Source of the DNA: Orthonyx spaldingii
Lineage: Eukaryota; Chordata; Aves; Passeriformes; Orthonychidae
Length of the DNA stretch: 64,000 nucleotides
Reading direction: 5' to 3'
Assembly (NCBI GenBank): GCA_013397795.1
Contig: VZTJ01000523.1
Span: 5,642,127 to 5,706,126, forward strand
The notes beneath the pieces were generated by a model that did not search any database, had not been told where the DNA came from, and saw only the letters and a program-made list of their open reading frames with translations. Every line of letters starts with the position of its first letter. Position 1 is the first letter of the stretch. Shown one piece after another: positions 38,479 to 49,760 of this stretch. A program made the position numbers and the translations under genes.

Positions 38479-41400
38479 CACTCCACTTTCATCTCTTTGA
38501 ATATCCAGCACCAATCCAACCAACCATTGCAATAGCAACATCCCACCAATAATCCATCATACCATTGCAATCAAAAGGTCATCAGACTTCGCTTTGGGCA
38601 AACAGGGTGGGAAGAAGATGGGAGAAATTCCCTATTTTCTTAGGTGGGCATTTCTCTCCTCTGTGCTTCTCACGTCTCTTTTGAATGCCCACCTTCCTTA
38701 CTGGGTATTGCAGGGTCAGAGCTCTGTGCTCAGCTGACTAATGAACACCTTCACAAACGCTCATGAGGCGATCCCTCAAATTCCACATTTGGAGCTGGTC
38801 ACTGATAGAGGTGTCCAATGAACAGGGGGCCTGTTGATGCACTGAGGATGAAGTACACTGAGTTATAAGAAACTGGAACCCAAATTTGCAGCCATCTGGT
38901 CCAGAAGTACTTAGTACTCCCACTAACTCCAGCTTGGGACTGCTCCTGAAGGTAGGTGACAATTTTCCTGGTGCCTGTAGTTCCATTAGGTGCAGTCTAC
39001 AATATGTCAAATTTGCACAGCTTGAACATTTCTGTGAAGAAAAGCATGGGGAGACAGATTCCTGTCTCTGGAAATTCCAGCCTTACTTTTCCCAGTGGTA
39101 CCAGTCTGCCTGCATAAACCTCTGAGTTGCTAAATCATCCGCTCTCCTTTCACTTCAGAATTGGAGACTTCCCAAAACACCACAGGTTCAGTTGTCTGTC
39201 TCAAGTGTTCAGTCCATCAGAAGGCACTAAATCCAAGCAATCTATATTGCAACGTGGGATGGAGAAAGGGTTGCTTTCACCTTTCCAGTGAGCTAAAAAA
39301 TTACCGTCAGGCAATGGCTCTGTTTCATTTACATGAAAAAAACTGAATAGGGACTTCAGGAATAATGTCATCAACTAGGATTAACTGCAAAATTCCAAAG
39401 CAGGATAGTTCCATCAGATAAATATAACTTTGCTGTAACTTCACTTTTGCTGCAGGAGATGTCAACCTCAATGGTATTTCATTGTAAGGGGAGAAAAAGA
39501 ATTGTCTTGACAAAGTCAGTATGGAATTATTCGCTCATAAATCCAAGTGATTATATTTTATCATAAATTAGAAAGTAAAAATAAGATGTCAGCATTAGAA
39601 TGAACCCACTTGATTTTACTGAAAAAGCACATTTTAAATTTTGACTGTTTCCCCCCCTCCGTGAAACACTATTTTGCATATGGTACAAAAATATGGTACA
39701 AAACTGTTCTCAAAACGTTAGCAATTCCTACAAGTTAAAAAAAAAGTTACATTTTGAGTGGCTCTATCAGTAACTTACTTGCATCATGTTCAATGCAACA
39801 CCCAAGGAGGAATGGACAGCAAGAAGTGTTACACCCAAACCCAAACCCTGTTTTTGTGTGGCTGCCCTTGAGTAAAGAAGATGGATCACCCGACAGCAAG
39901 TATGTGCTCACCAAACACTGTCTACATGTCACGATGCTGAACTGCAGTTTGAAGCACTGGAGAATTCCAAGAGATGCATCCCGTTTGCAATTAAATCGTG
40001 TGTAACTGCCTATGGAATCCTGAATGAGCTACACCAACCACAGGCTGGAAGGAGACTTAATATTCAAGAGCAAGGACATTAATGAACACCACGGGCACAG
40101 AGCTGCTCACACAAAGAAATGACTGACTAACCACATTCAGATGATTTGCAGAATGAGTTGAGGGAGAAGGAAAAACCACTAGAAATCATATGAAGTCCTA
40201 TGGATATTTTTGGGAAACATGGTCTGCAGCACTACGAGAATCAATGAGTATCTACCACCAAACCCATTCTGGTTGGTTCCTGGCACTCTGAAAATAACCA
40301 GCCTTTCTGTATTTGACTGTGGCCATCACTTGAGAAAGTTATTTATAGAAGAGTAATTCAGTCCTGGTTTCCTAGCTGAATAGTTCCCAAACCCTGAGTC
40401 TGATTACTTTATTGTAACAGAAATGATTGTGTGTCTTGCTTTTCCTATTTGTTAAATATGTTTTCTTCTCTTATCTAGGACCAGAACACAGAGTAGAGTA
40501 ATGGCCCTTTCCCAGAGAGAGCCTAATCCCAGGATGAGCTGAGGGACAGCTGATGAGTTCAACATAAAGAAACAAATAATGCAGATTAGTGCACTACAGG
40601 ACAGCCAGCCCTTCTGCCTTTTGTTCATATTTCTTCCTCTTTCAGATGTCACCTGTGTGTATCCCTGCTACCCTCACCTATGCCTGACATTAAAAGTAAG
40701 GTTCATACAGAGCAGACAACCAGGGATTTCTGAAAGGAGTTTGTGGAGCTGGATACTGTGTTCCTGTTCCAAAGAAATGGTATCCTACACCTAATTAAGG
40801 CTCCTTGGGAACCCCAGACACATGGTCCAACTGGGTTTTCTTCATGCAGGAACTCAAGAAGCTGGAATTCACCAGGCAAAACCCACACAGATGGGCAGAC
40901 AAAACGGCAAAGTGCCAGAACTACAATATTGACTGTTTTGTGCTTTTTATCACATTCCTTAGACACTCTCCCCTTGTGCTGAGAACTTCTCATTTTTCAG
41001 GTGAACAAATATTTTTATTCTATCACCGTTGTTCTTTTCACTGCCTGATCTTCATACCCTGGGCTGAGCTGGAATGAATTGTTGGTGTCTTTTCACCCCT
41101 GTCAAGACCAAATGCACATATGCTTAGAGAACAACTAGATCATGCTCTAATAAACATTAGTAGTATTATTTAATACCAGCAATAGTATTGCTGGTATTAA
41201 AAATCTAACTTGACAATTTTTACCTCTTCATTTTCAGGATTTAAAATAATTTGCAGAAACCATGGAGAAAAGTATCTTCCTCTGATGTAGTCCCGATTTA
41301 AAAAGAGTGAAGTGTAAACAGATATTTTTCTCTGCAGACAAAAATGGCTCAGGTGAAAACATAACTCGTCCTATTAACCCCCCACCAATTACTGAATCTC

Positions 41401-44400
41401 CTCAGGTTTCCTAACACTGAATTAAAAAAACTCACACAGCTTGAGAGTGTTTGTTGTGGGAAAGGGTTTGTTCAAAGAGCCCTGAAAACAAATAGGGTGA
41501 AAATGATTAGAACTGCTAAGGAATTCAGTAACAACTGCAAGTGCATCTCAGGGAGCACAGTCTCCTTATGCAGGTTAACTTGTCCAATTACACCTAAGTC
41601 ACCTGGGCAGGGAGGTGCGTGTACCGTCAGCTTGACAGAATGAAGAACACTCATTCTGCTAAGACCAAAGAATATTCTTTAAGAAAGAATAGCTGCTACA
41701 GCACTTCTCATAACATGCAGCTCGGTTCCTGGGTTACAAACTTGGTCTGCATTGCCATGTTCCCTGCTGGGTCACCCTCTTGCCTCCCAGCCAGCGTGGC
41801 CGTGTGGGATTCTGTTCCATCTCGCCAGGTCGGGGAGCTGGGTCCATCCACGCTGCTCTCAGGCAGCACCAAGAGTCATCACAAAGGTCCTTGCTGGCCA
41901 CTGTGCGCTGGGCATCGCCGAGGCTGTTGGCATCCTTCTTGGTGGTTCTCCCTCCCACTAGGACAAAATGCTCCACTGGGATAAAATTTGCATCCCGGCA
42001 GGGCTCAGAAACCAACACCTACTGCAAAACAGGACTCAGCTCCATCTGCCCTGAACCCTGGGATCTGCTTCCCAGTGGTGAAGAGGTGGCCTCAGTCCCC
42101 ACAGCCACCACCTCTGTCCTCGGGGGACAGCAGCAGTCGCTCCATGGCCATCCCTGAACCAGAGGTTCCCAGCGCAGAGCTGACAGCAGAGCTCGGCCGT
42201 GCCCTGTGCAGGAGGTGGCTGTGGGTGTGTCCCATCCGCAGCACATCTGGCTGTCATCTCCCCTCGGCTGCACAGGACACGCAGAGCCCGTCACAGCTTT
42301 TCCCCGGGGGTTAGCGATGAGCCAGCTGGACAAAAACACAATCAGACTTGTCCCTGAATTTTCCCGAAGTCAGCTTTTTAGGTTGTTTGGAGAACTGTGC
42401 AAGAAAATTAATGAAATACTATTTAACAAATCTATTTTTTGCCCGCTCTCAAGTGCAGGGAGCAGCTGTAGGAGCTGCTGCATGCCAGGAAGGAAGCGAA
42501 TGGTGCACACCCTCCCGTGGCAGCTCCTCACAACTGCAGGGCTTGCAGCAAGCACCAGCTCCTGGCTGCACTGCTGGGGTGACACACACCAAGGTACACA
42601 GGAGAGACAGGCAAACACATCGGAGCAGACAGTGGGAAACCATTGCAGTGATGAAAGTAATTTACACCGAAAGATGAGGAAGTGAAGCACGTGTGAGAAG
42701 AGATATTTCCTAAAATAAAACAATACCTGTGGTCAACCCCCCGTTTATCTATAGAAATCTCCCCTGGAGAGCTATATGTTTTGTCACATCTGCCACGTTT
42801 TGAGACAGTCACTCTAAAACATGCCACGTTTACCTCTGAAGTTTCTAGCAGGCCCATTCCACATCACACTGCCTTCACTAAGCACTGCAAGTCCTTGTGA
42901 GAGCAGTGAGTGTTAGGCAGAACACAGCCACTAGTCCAGGGCACATGGAGAGCTCACAAATGCAGGAGGCCGAGTCCTCCTTCCTTCCCCATCCCCTCGC
43001 CCTCCCTCTAGCCCCTCTTAAAATAAAGTGCTTTCCCTCGTATCTTTTTCAAAGCTAAAGCATGCAAATCACACTCATTTCAGCTCCACATTTTATTCTG
43101 CCTTGTCATTATGTCTGATTAGGCGTTCTTGAAGCTCCATGTGTTAGAATCAGGCCTTTTCATAATATAGAAGAAGTGAGTTTGAGAGGAAAGGAGAGGG
43201 ATTAAATCTGTGAATGTTCATAAATGAGAACTGACATTTTCAGGTACCCTACATTTTCAGGAGAGGTTTAATGAATATCCAAAGTGATGGCAAGTATTTG
43301 CTGAGTGCCTGGCTGACAAAAACAGACAAAAATAAAATACCATGCTGGCTGGTACAACAGTTGGAAAAAAGAATCTCATTCCAGATTGATCTGTGCTTGA
43401 GCATAGTTGTCATTGAAGGGTTGGCTTTAAATTTTTTAGTTTGCTTGCATAATTGCTATGTATAACTCTGCTATGTTGTTGGATATGAAACAACTAGTTA
43501 CAACAATTCAGTGTTTTTTACCACAAGAATTATTTTTATTTTATTAGTTTCTCTTAACAATATCTAAAAATTTGGTGTAACTTGCTTAGACTGTAAGAAA
43601 TAAGAAAGCTTTGAGCCAAGTCCCCTCTCTGGAATTTGTCACTATGGGAGAGAAACTTACACCTTGCAGGGGCACAAAGAAAAGGCAAATCAGCTCTAAA
43701 CTAGGAGCTGCAAATGTATGTGATAAATTCAAGCCCCCTGCACAGGACTTTGCATGATCTCTGGTGAGGCTCTCACTTCTCTTTCCCAGTGGAAAAGGGT
43801 TCAGAGCTCTGTTTCCAGCTCTCTCAAATGTCAGAGAAGAAACAGGCTGTAACTTCTGGGTCAGGCACTGGGGTTTGGCACAGTGAGGTGGCTTTTTCAA
43901 GTCTTTTGGCAGGCAGGTTGTGATGCAGCTATGCTCGAGCTGTTCCATGTCTGGGGACATCTGCTCCACTACAGCCATTGCTTTGTTCTCTTGTTCACAT
44001 TTCCTACACTGTAGCACATACAGAGAGAAGTTCATGTTCTCTTCTATTGTTTTTATGAAAATGATTTGGAGATGGAATTTGTAAAGAAAAACCAACAAAA
44101 ACCTAATTTGTCACAAGGGTAGCACTTCAGATAAATGTGATATTACAGCAAACATACTGTGCATTCAAAGTTCATCAACACAATGGATATGATTTGTGGT
44201 CTTTTTGACTTGCTCAAAAATGAGTTGGGTAGAAGAAATGCCATAACTACCACTAGGAAAGCATTAACTGTTGGTAGAGACATCCAAAGGTGCTGCTGAA
44301 TCTTCAGACATGGCAGCAAAACAGACTTGAAATGGACAACTCTATTTCACTGTCAGCGTGGGAAACAGCATCAGCTCACTGGGCTGTACACAGTCCTCTG

Positions 44401-44753
44401 AATAACTGGTATTACTTACACAATATCAGTGACTTACATGATGCCCACACTGCTCAGAAATTCAACACTTAGTCAAAATTCTAATGAGGAAATTGGGGAA
44501 ACTATTTAGATCTTTATGAGACTTCCAAGTTAAAGAAAAACCCAAAAGACAATAGTGGAAATGACTTTTACTTCTAAACCTGCTGTAGACAAACAACTAA
44601 TCACTGGAAAAGAAAAACTCCATTTTCAATGATGTAACAGAGATGATAAAATCCTTTTAGAAAGTCTCCTGCTTAGTTACTCGTGTTTGATGTAGACATT
44701 TTGGACTTGGTATTGCTTGCAGTGCTGCAGCCTTCCCTGTAGGAAGGTCCAGC

Positions 44754-44806
44754 TCCTGCCTCCACTGAAATCAATGGCAGTTCCCTCTGATTTCAGCAGT
44801 GCAGGA
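44754..44806. repeat. Ancient palindromic interspersed repeat, copy 3
   Basis: The left arm (tcctgcctccactgaaatc) and right arm (gatttcagcagtgcagga) are imperfect reverse complements around caatggcagttccctct. The core ccactgaaatcaatggcag is of the same type as the other two copies. It lies 150 bases from a TIR exon. Confidence 0.5.
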
Positions 44807-44964
44807 ACAAGCCCTAACAGAGAGCTCAAATTTGCAGTGCTGAGGAAACTTTTCCAATCTTTGCAACCACTTCCCAAGGTTTTCCATACCCAGTACTTAT
44901 GGCACAGTCCAGGCCTTGGGGACACATCAGACAGAAACAAAACTGAAAGGTCAGAAATACTTAC

Positions 44965-45135
44965 TTCCACTGGGGATCAGGTCCCTATCGGGAATGAAGA
45001 GCTTATATCCATAGTGCTTTTCTAGAACATCTGGCAGAATTTCAAGTGCAAACTGTTCCTCTTCATTATTATCACGATCCAATGCATCAGGATCCACTTT
45101 GGTGTATGAAAGATAAGCATCGTATTCCTTGTTGT
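44965..45135 (-). CDS. IL1RAPL2: IL1RAPL2 exon encoding the TIR N-terminal half
   Basis: The acceptor (gttttcttacag) ends at 45136 and the donor (GGAA/gtaagtatt) begins at 44964. The 171-base exon starts with two bases that complete an Asp codon (G/AC) and ends with one base of the Thr codon finished in the last exon. It encodes DNKEYDAYLSYTKVDPDALD through HYGYKLFIPDRDLIPSG. It carries TIR box 1 (YDAYLSY) and box 2 with the BB loop (RDLIPSG), the surface used for TIR-TIR contacts. It has no premature stop or frameshift. The stretch DALDRDNNEEEQ between the boxes is the most variable part compared with human L2. Confidence 0.96.
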
Positions 45136-48100
45136 CTGTAAGAAAACAAATCATGTTCAGCCTGCTGTTTGCAAGAGCACTGTAAGGAACACAGGGGAGC
45201 ACTGGGAAATTGTATTATTCCTTGAAACTACCAAGCATTTCCCAACAAAGTGGGGACATTTCACAGGAACATATAATCTGGCTTCCAGAGAGAAATCACG
45301 TGGATCCTTTCAGGTTTTTTCTGGCTGTTGAGCAGTAACTCTGCTCCATGTGGTCAGACATGTGTCACAGCTGAAAAGATCACGGGCAAAATTTTCATAC
45401 AAATACTAAAGTGGAAACTTTTATTTTAAGCCTTTACATATTTGTAATGCAATTCTTTCACTTCTATTCCTCAAGAGTGCTAGGATTATGTTAAACTTTT
45501 GAGCTTGGAAAAGTTTTTAAGCCTGGAAAGTTTTGAGCAAGGAAAATTTCCTTCCACAAGTAATTGTGAGAAAAGGCATGACTTAATTCAAATGAATACT
45601 GACTATTCAGAAGACAATGCCAAATACAAACAGTTCAAAGCATTTTTTTTCAGAAAATCCCACAGTTTTAAAAATCAGTATCATAATTTTAGAGGTCACT
45701 TGATGCAGGAGATTTGAAATACTTGGGGATCACATTATGAGAGACAAATAACTCCCATAAAGGGCAACACTCCCTCTCCTCTCCCCCTTCCTCCTGCCCA
45801 GCACTGGGGCTTGTCTCCAGCTCTGCTTCTGAAACATGGAGCTAAGAGCTCATGACTGTGCCAGGAACAGAAGTGGTGCCACTACAGAGCTGGGGATCCA
45901 TGCTGGGATCAGACTGTCTTAGTGGCATTGCTCTTTGTATTCCTCTGCAGTAATGGAAAACAGTGTATTGAAAAAGTCAACCTCCAGCAATTCAGTCTCC
46001 AGGGAAGAGCACAGCTGCCATTATTTACAGAAAATGAAAAATCTAATAGTTAATGTTGTAAGAACAAAACTGCATGAAGGGAGGGTTTCTGAGCACCAAT
46101 CATCTGTAAAGAATAGTGCACATGAAAGATAATTAAAACAGTTAAAATTCATCAATATGTTCTGATAAAAAGAACAAATACCTAATCATAATAAAAATAT
46201 ATCTCTTGATGACCTTGAACTGATGGTTACTTATAATTCCTGACACAAAGCCAGACCCATGAGGGTCAGAGCTGTAGTCAAAGCCTGTGAATAATTACAT
46301 ATTTGTAAAAGGCAATTTGCCTAGTGTCACCATAGCTGTAGGGGAGGATGGAAGATGTCCACCTGGCTTGCTGACATTCCTCTGAAGTCAATAGGCCAGC
46401 CAGCTTTGGAGGCCTGTCCAAAACCTGCCGCCCTGTCCACAAGGAATCCTGCCAAAACCTTTTAAGAGATGCCAGTGATCCCAGAGGCAACATCCCTGCA
46501 AAGGCCTGGGAGCTGTGGAAGGCAGCAGAGCCCTGACATCCCTGGCTGCGGAGCCCGAGCCTCCTGCCCCTGCGGGGGCACAGCTGCCCTCTCCCATCAC
46601 CTCAGCTCACCGTGCCACTGAGCAAGATGCTGGCAGAACCAGCTCCCTCGGGCCCCTGCTCTGGTGCCACAGCTCCACGGCCTCAGCTCACTCCTCAAAA
46701 GCTCCACACACCAGGACAGAGCAGAAGGAGCTGCCCACGCTCGCCCACCACTGGCTCTGGGGGCTCTGGAGGCAGCAGCACTGTTTGGAGCCATTTCCTA
46801 AATGGATTCCTTAATCCTCAGTGTCATTTTCTCTAAAAGCAACGCTACACACAACACAGGAAGTGAGTGCGTCCAACATTGCTTATGTGGGATATTTTTA
46901 GAAATAGGAATAAAGCAGATCTGTTGAGTTCCAAATCTTCTTTTTTAAAGAAATACACATCTAAGTGGAAAATGACCCTGGGATTGCATCTATACAGCTG
47001 AGAGCTCATGGGAGCTCTGTATGCTCCCACCACAGCCTACATGAGAAGAAACAAACAACGCCATATACGCTTTGACTTCTGTAACATTCTGCCTCCATCT
47101 TTCATCCTGCAGGATCAGAATGAGACACAAAGCTGTGAAAGGCCGACAATCATGCACTGGAAAAATAAGAGGTTGTTTTCAAAATTTATAGGCACAAAAA
47201 ATCCCCTATGTACTCATGGGGCTTCCTCTAAACAACCAGAAAATAATATTGTTTCATAAATTAAAAAGTGATTGAATCAAGGAAGCTACATGAATAAAAA
47301 TGCCACAGCTTCACACTGAAAACAAAAGATAAACAAATTGAAGCAGGCTGGAGGAAGTTACCACTTTTGGTTGGTGTGAACCAGGGGTATTATGTTGATA
47401 TAATCCCAAGGTGTTTGAGGTAAAGTACTTCCCAAACCACATAATCTCACCCTTCCCTTAGTCCTAGGTACCAGTATAAATATATGCAGTATCGTACAGT
47501 ATGAAAAAAGCATAAGTTTAGTTTTTTCCCAGTCATACATGAGGATCGAGAAAAAACAAGTTTCCTGATCTCTATTCCTGCTATTTATCACAGAATCACA
47601 AAGTATTCTGAGTTGGAAGGGACCCACAAGGATCATCCTTCCTCTTTCTAAAATCCCTGAGATGTCATTCCATCCGTTCTCCAAAACTCCTACGGATTTC
47701 ATTGTAGTGGAAACTTTTCACACAGTATCTACCCAGTGTGAAACAGAAACATTTATTACTGTGATAACAGTAATGGCAATTGCAGAAAGCAATGTGTCTG
47801 TGCAACTGCACGTTCTTTTGGCACTATGGAAAATGTGTTCCCTGCTCTCCTTTCAAGTACATTATAGTTTCTAGATGTACCATTCCAGAGCCTGTGTGAC
47901 TGCTAAGTGTTGCAGTGGGCTACAGCAAGCACCTGTACTTGAATACTGCACTTTATCTCTTTAGCAGATACTGCTTAGATGCATATTAATAACATATTAA
48001 TTATGAAACAAGTGTTAAGAACATAATAATAGGATTTAAAGCAGTTGGATTTAGCTTATAGGCTTACTTCAGTTTCATAGGAGAAGGAATGTTCTATATT

Positions 48101-48748
48101 CAGGAGAATTAAAGCTCCAATTAAAAAATACAAGTTTAACTTTACGCACCAAACAGAATATATGCTACTGAGAGGGAAGGTGGGGGAGGAAAAATAGAAA
48201 ACAGCCTAGTTTATTCCTAAACATACTCCCCAGGCAAGCTGCACATTCCCACTAAGTTGTTTACAGTCTCCCAATTAACTGAGGTAACTAGTTAAGCTCA
48301 TAACAACCACCTCACACTAGTCAGAGGAGGTCACTGGAAACCTGATGGCAATTCAATGGAAATGTTTCATGAAGAACAGCTGGTGAAAGGCTGCTCAGAT
48401 ACAGTCTGGACCTCAGGAGAAGGGACCTTGGGCACATGTGGCACTGGACATGTGAACGTGAAGAGCTCCCCTGAGGAGTGAGCTCACAAACGACATGTGA
48501 GCCTCTGTAACAGACTCCTGAACAATTCTTCTGGCTCCCTTTTGCTCATGGCACAGCCCAGTGACATTTCTGTGAAAAGACTCATTGATCTCTGGGGGCT
48601 TTGAGAGAAAGTCTTAGGGCTTTACACGGTAGGGTGCTTAGTGGTTTAACCTAGCAGCAGGTGTCTTTTGGGATTCATGTCATCTCGCCACTTTGGGTCT
48701 CTGAAATATTTCCATTGCATATATTGAGTTTTCTGTGCAACTGCTTAC
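45136..48748 (-). other. IL1RAPL2 intron upstream of the TIR exons
   Basis: A 3613-base intron. It contains a G+C-rich patch at about 46.48-46.82 kb with short frames of no recognised product and a truncated CR1 end at 47588-47650. I see no exon. Confidence 0.7.
47588..47650 (-). repeat. Truncated CR1 3' end
   Basis: The plus strand reads tcacagaatcacaaagtatt followed by ctgagttggaagggacccac, the antisense form of the CR1 3' terminus. Only the last 60 or so bases are recognisable. The element is on the same strand as IL1RAPL2. Confidence 0.85.
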
Positions 48749-48892
48749 CATCAGCTGCTTCATCTCCTCCAAAGTTCTGTCTGTAGAACAGCATTAACTC
48801 TATGTTGTAGCACTTATAGATGGTCACGAGCAAAATAAGCAGAAGAAGGATGGCTCCCAGTCCTCCAGCAAGCTCTATTTTGTAGATCAAAT
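48749..48892 (-). CDS. IL1RAPL2: IL1RAPL2 transmembrane exon
   Basis: The acceptor (ctaattttag) ends at 48893 and the donor (GATG/gtaagcag) begins at 48748. The 144-base exon begins with two bases that complete an Asp codon and ends with one base of the next. It encodes DLIYKIELAGGLGAILLLL and continues ILLVTIYKCYNIELMLFYRQ. This is a single hydrophobic helix of about 21 residues bounded by a short extracellular stalk and a basic or aromatic cytoplasmic stop (YKCYNIELMLFYR), and it leads into the acidic linker FGGDEAADD before the TIR domain. The helix is conserved with human L2 apart from conservative aliphatic changes. Confidence 0.95.
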
Positions 48893-49625
48893 CTAAAATT
48901 AGCAAGGAAAGGCAAAAAGGTTATGAACTTTCCAGGCTTTATTTGCTCTAATCCACCATACAATTCCACATCAAATTGTGCAGCTTCCAATTATAATCAC
49001 CATAACATTAAGAATGCCTAATAATATTGTCCATTTCCTATTACTTAACCTTACTCATTTACTCCATCTACTGCCCATCTGAAATAACCATTTGAAATCC
49101 AGAATGCACTTGAGGCCATATGTATAATTCTTCTACACAGGAACCATGTAGTGATTTTACAGAGAGGATTAACCAACTTTTAATGAGCTGGTGGAGTTTG
49201 AAACCTCTGCATTGGCAGAGTGCATCAAATGCTGTATGCAGCATGTGAGAACAGATAAATCATAGCACATTGGGTAGGATCTAGTCCCTCCCCCACCAAA
49301 TTAGACAGCTTTGGTTTTATATTTGTGAGGCCTGTGGACAAGCTGATGTGAGCTGCCAAGCCAGGGATTCAGCTGGATCACTGGAAAATGAGTTGAGCTT
49401 GCAGGAAGCCCAAGATAACACAAGAAGCCAGGAGCACACATCAGGCTGCAAAGAGCCACTTTGTTTGAGTTGTGATGGCTGCTAACACAGTTCTCACATA
49501 TTCGTAGAGTTCACATTATACTTTAATGGGAACTAGTGCTAGGTAAAATTTCCTCTCAGATGCTTTTGTTAGGAAACATCACAAGAACTCAACAAACTTC
49601 ATAAATGCATCCAAACACAGTGGAT

Positions 49626-49760
49626 CCATCTTTTACAGCTGGGGAAACAAAGGCTTAGAAAAGAGAAGCAGCATGTTCAAGGTCATTCAGCAAACCAATG
49701 ACAAAATGGGATCAAACCCCTTGGATACCAGTCCAGAGCTCCATCTGATGCAGGAGACCA
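49626..49760 (+). repeat. MIR/L2-type ancient SINE relic
   Basis: The sequence follows the MIR core step by step: ttttacagctggggaaacaa (about 49631), aggcttagaa, then gttcaaggtcattcagcaaa (for MIR aaggtcacacagc), then atgggatcaaaccccttgga (for gggattcgaaccc) and tccagagctccatctgatgc. The gaps and order match. MIR copies are old and rare in birds, so this is a recognisable survivor. It is antisense to IL1RAPL2. Confidence 0.7.

Larger units (their letters stand above)
36271..44964 (-). other. IL1RAPL2 intron between the two TIR exons
   Basis: An 8694-base intron. It holds a palindromic ancient repeat at 37246-37301, an A-rich (acaa) tract near 38438-38478 and a G+C-rich patch at 41.7-42.6 kb with unrecognised frames. 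A 170-codon minus-strand open frame at 43586-44098 looks like chance, and a second palindromic relic lies at 44754-44806. I see no additional exon. Confidence 0.7.

Noticed and set aside
43586..44098. 170-codon minus-strand frame inside IL1RAPL2
   Set aside because: It lies within an intron between well-supported exons, has no recognisable domain, and splice sites do not connect it to the reading frame.
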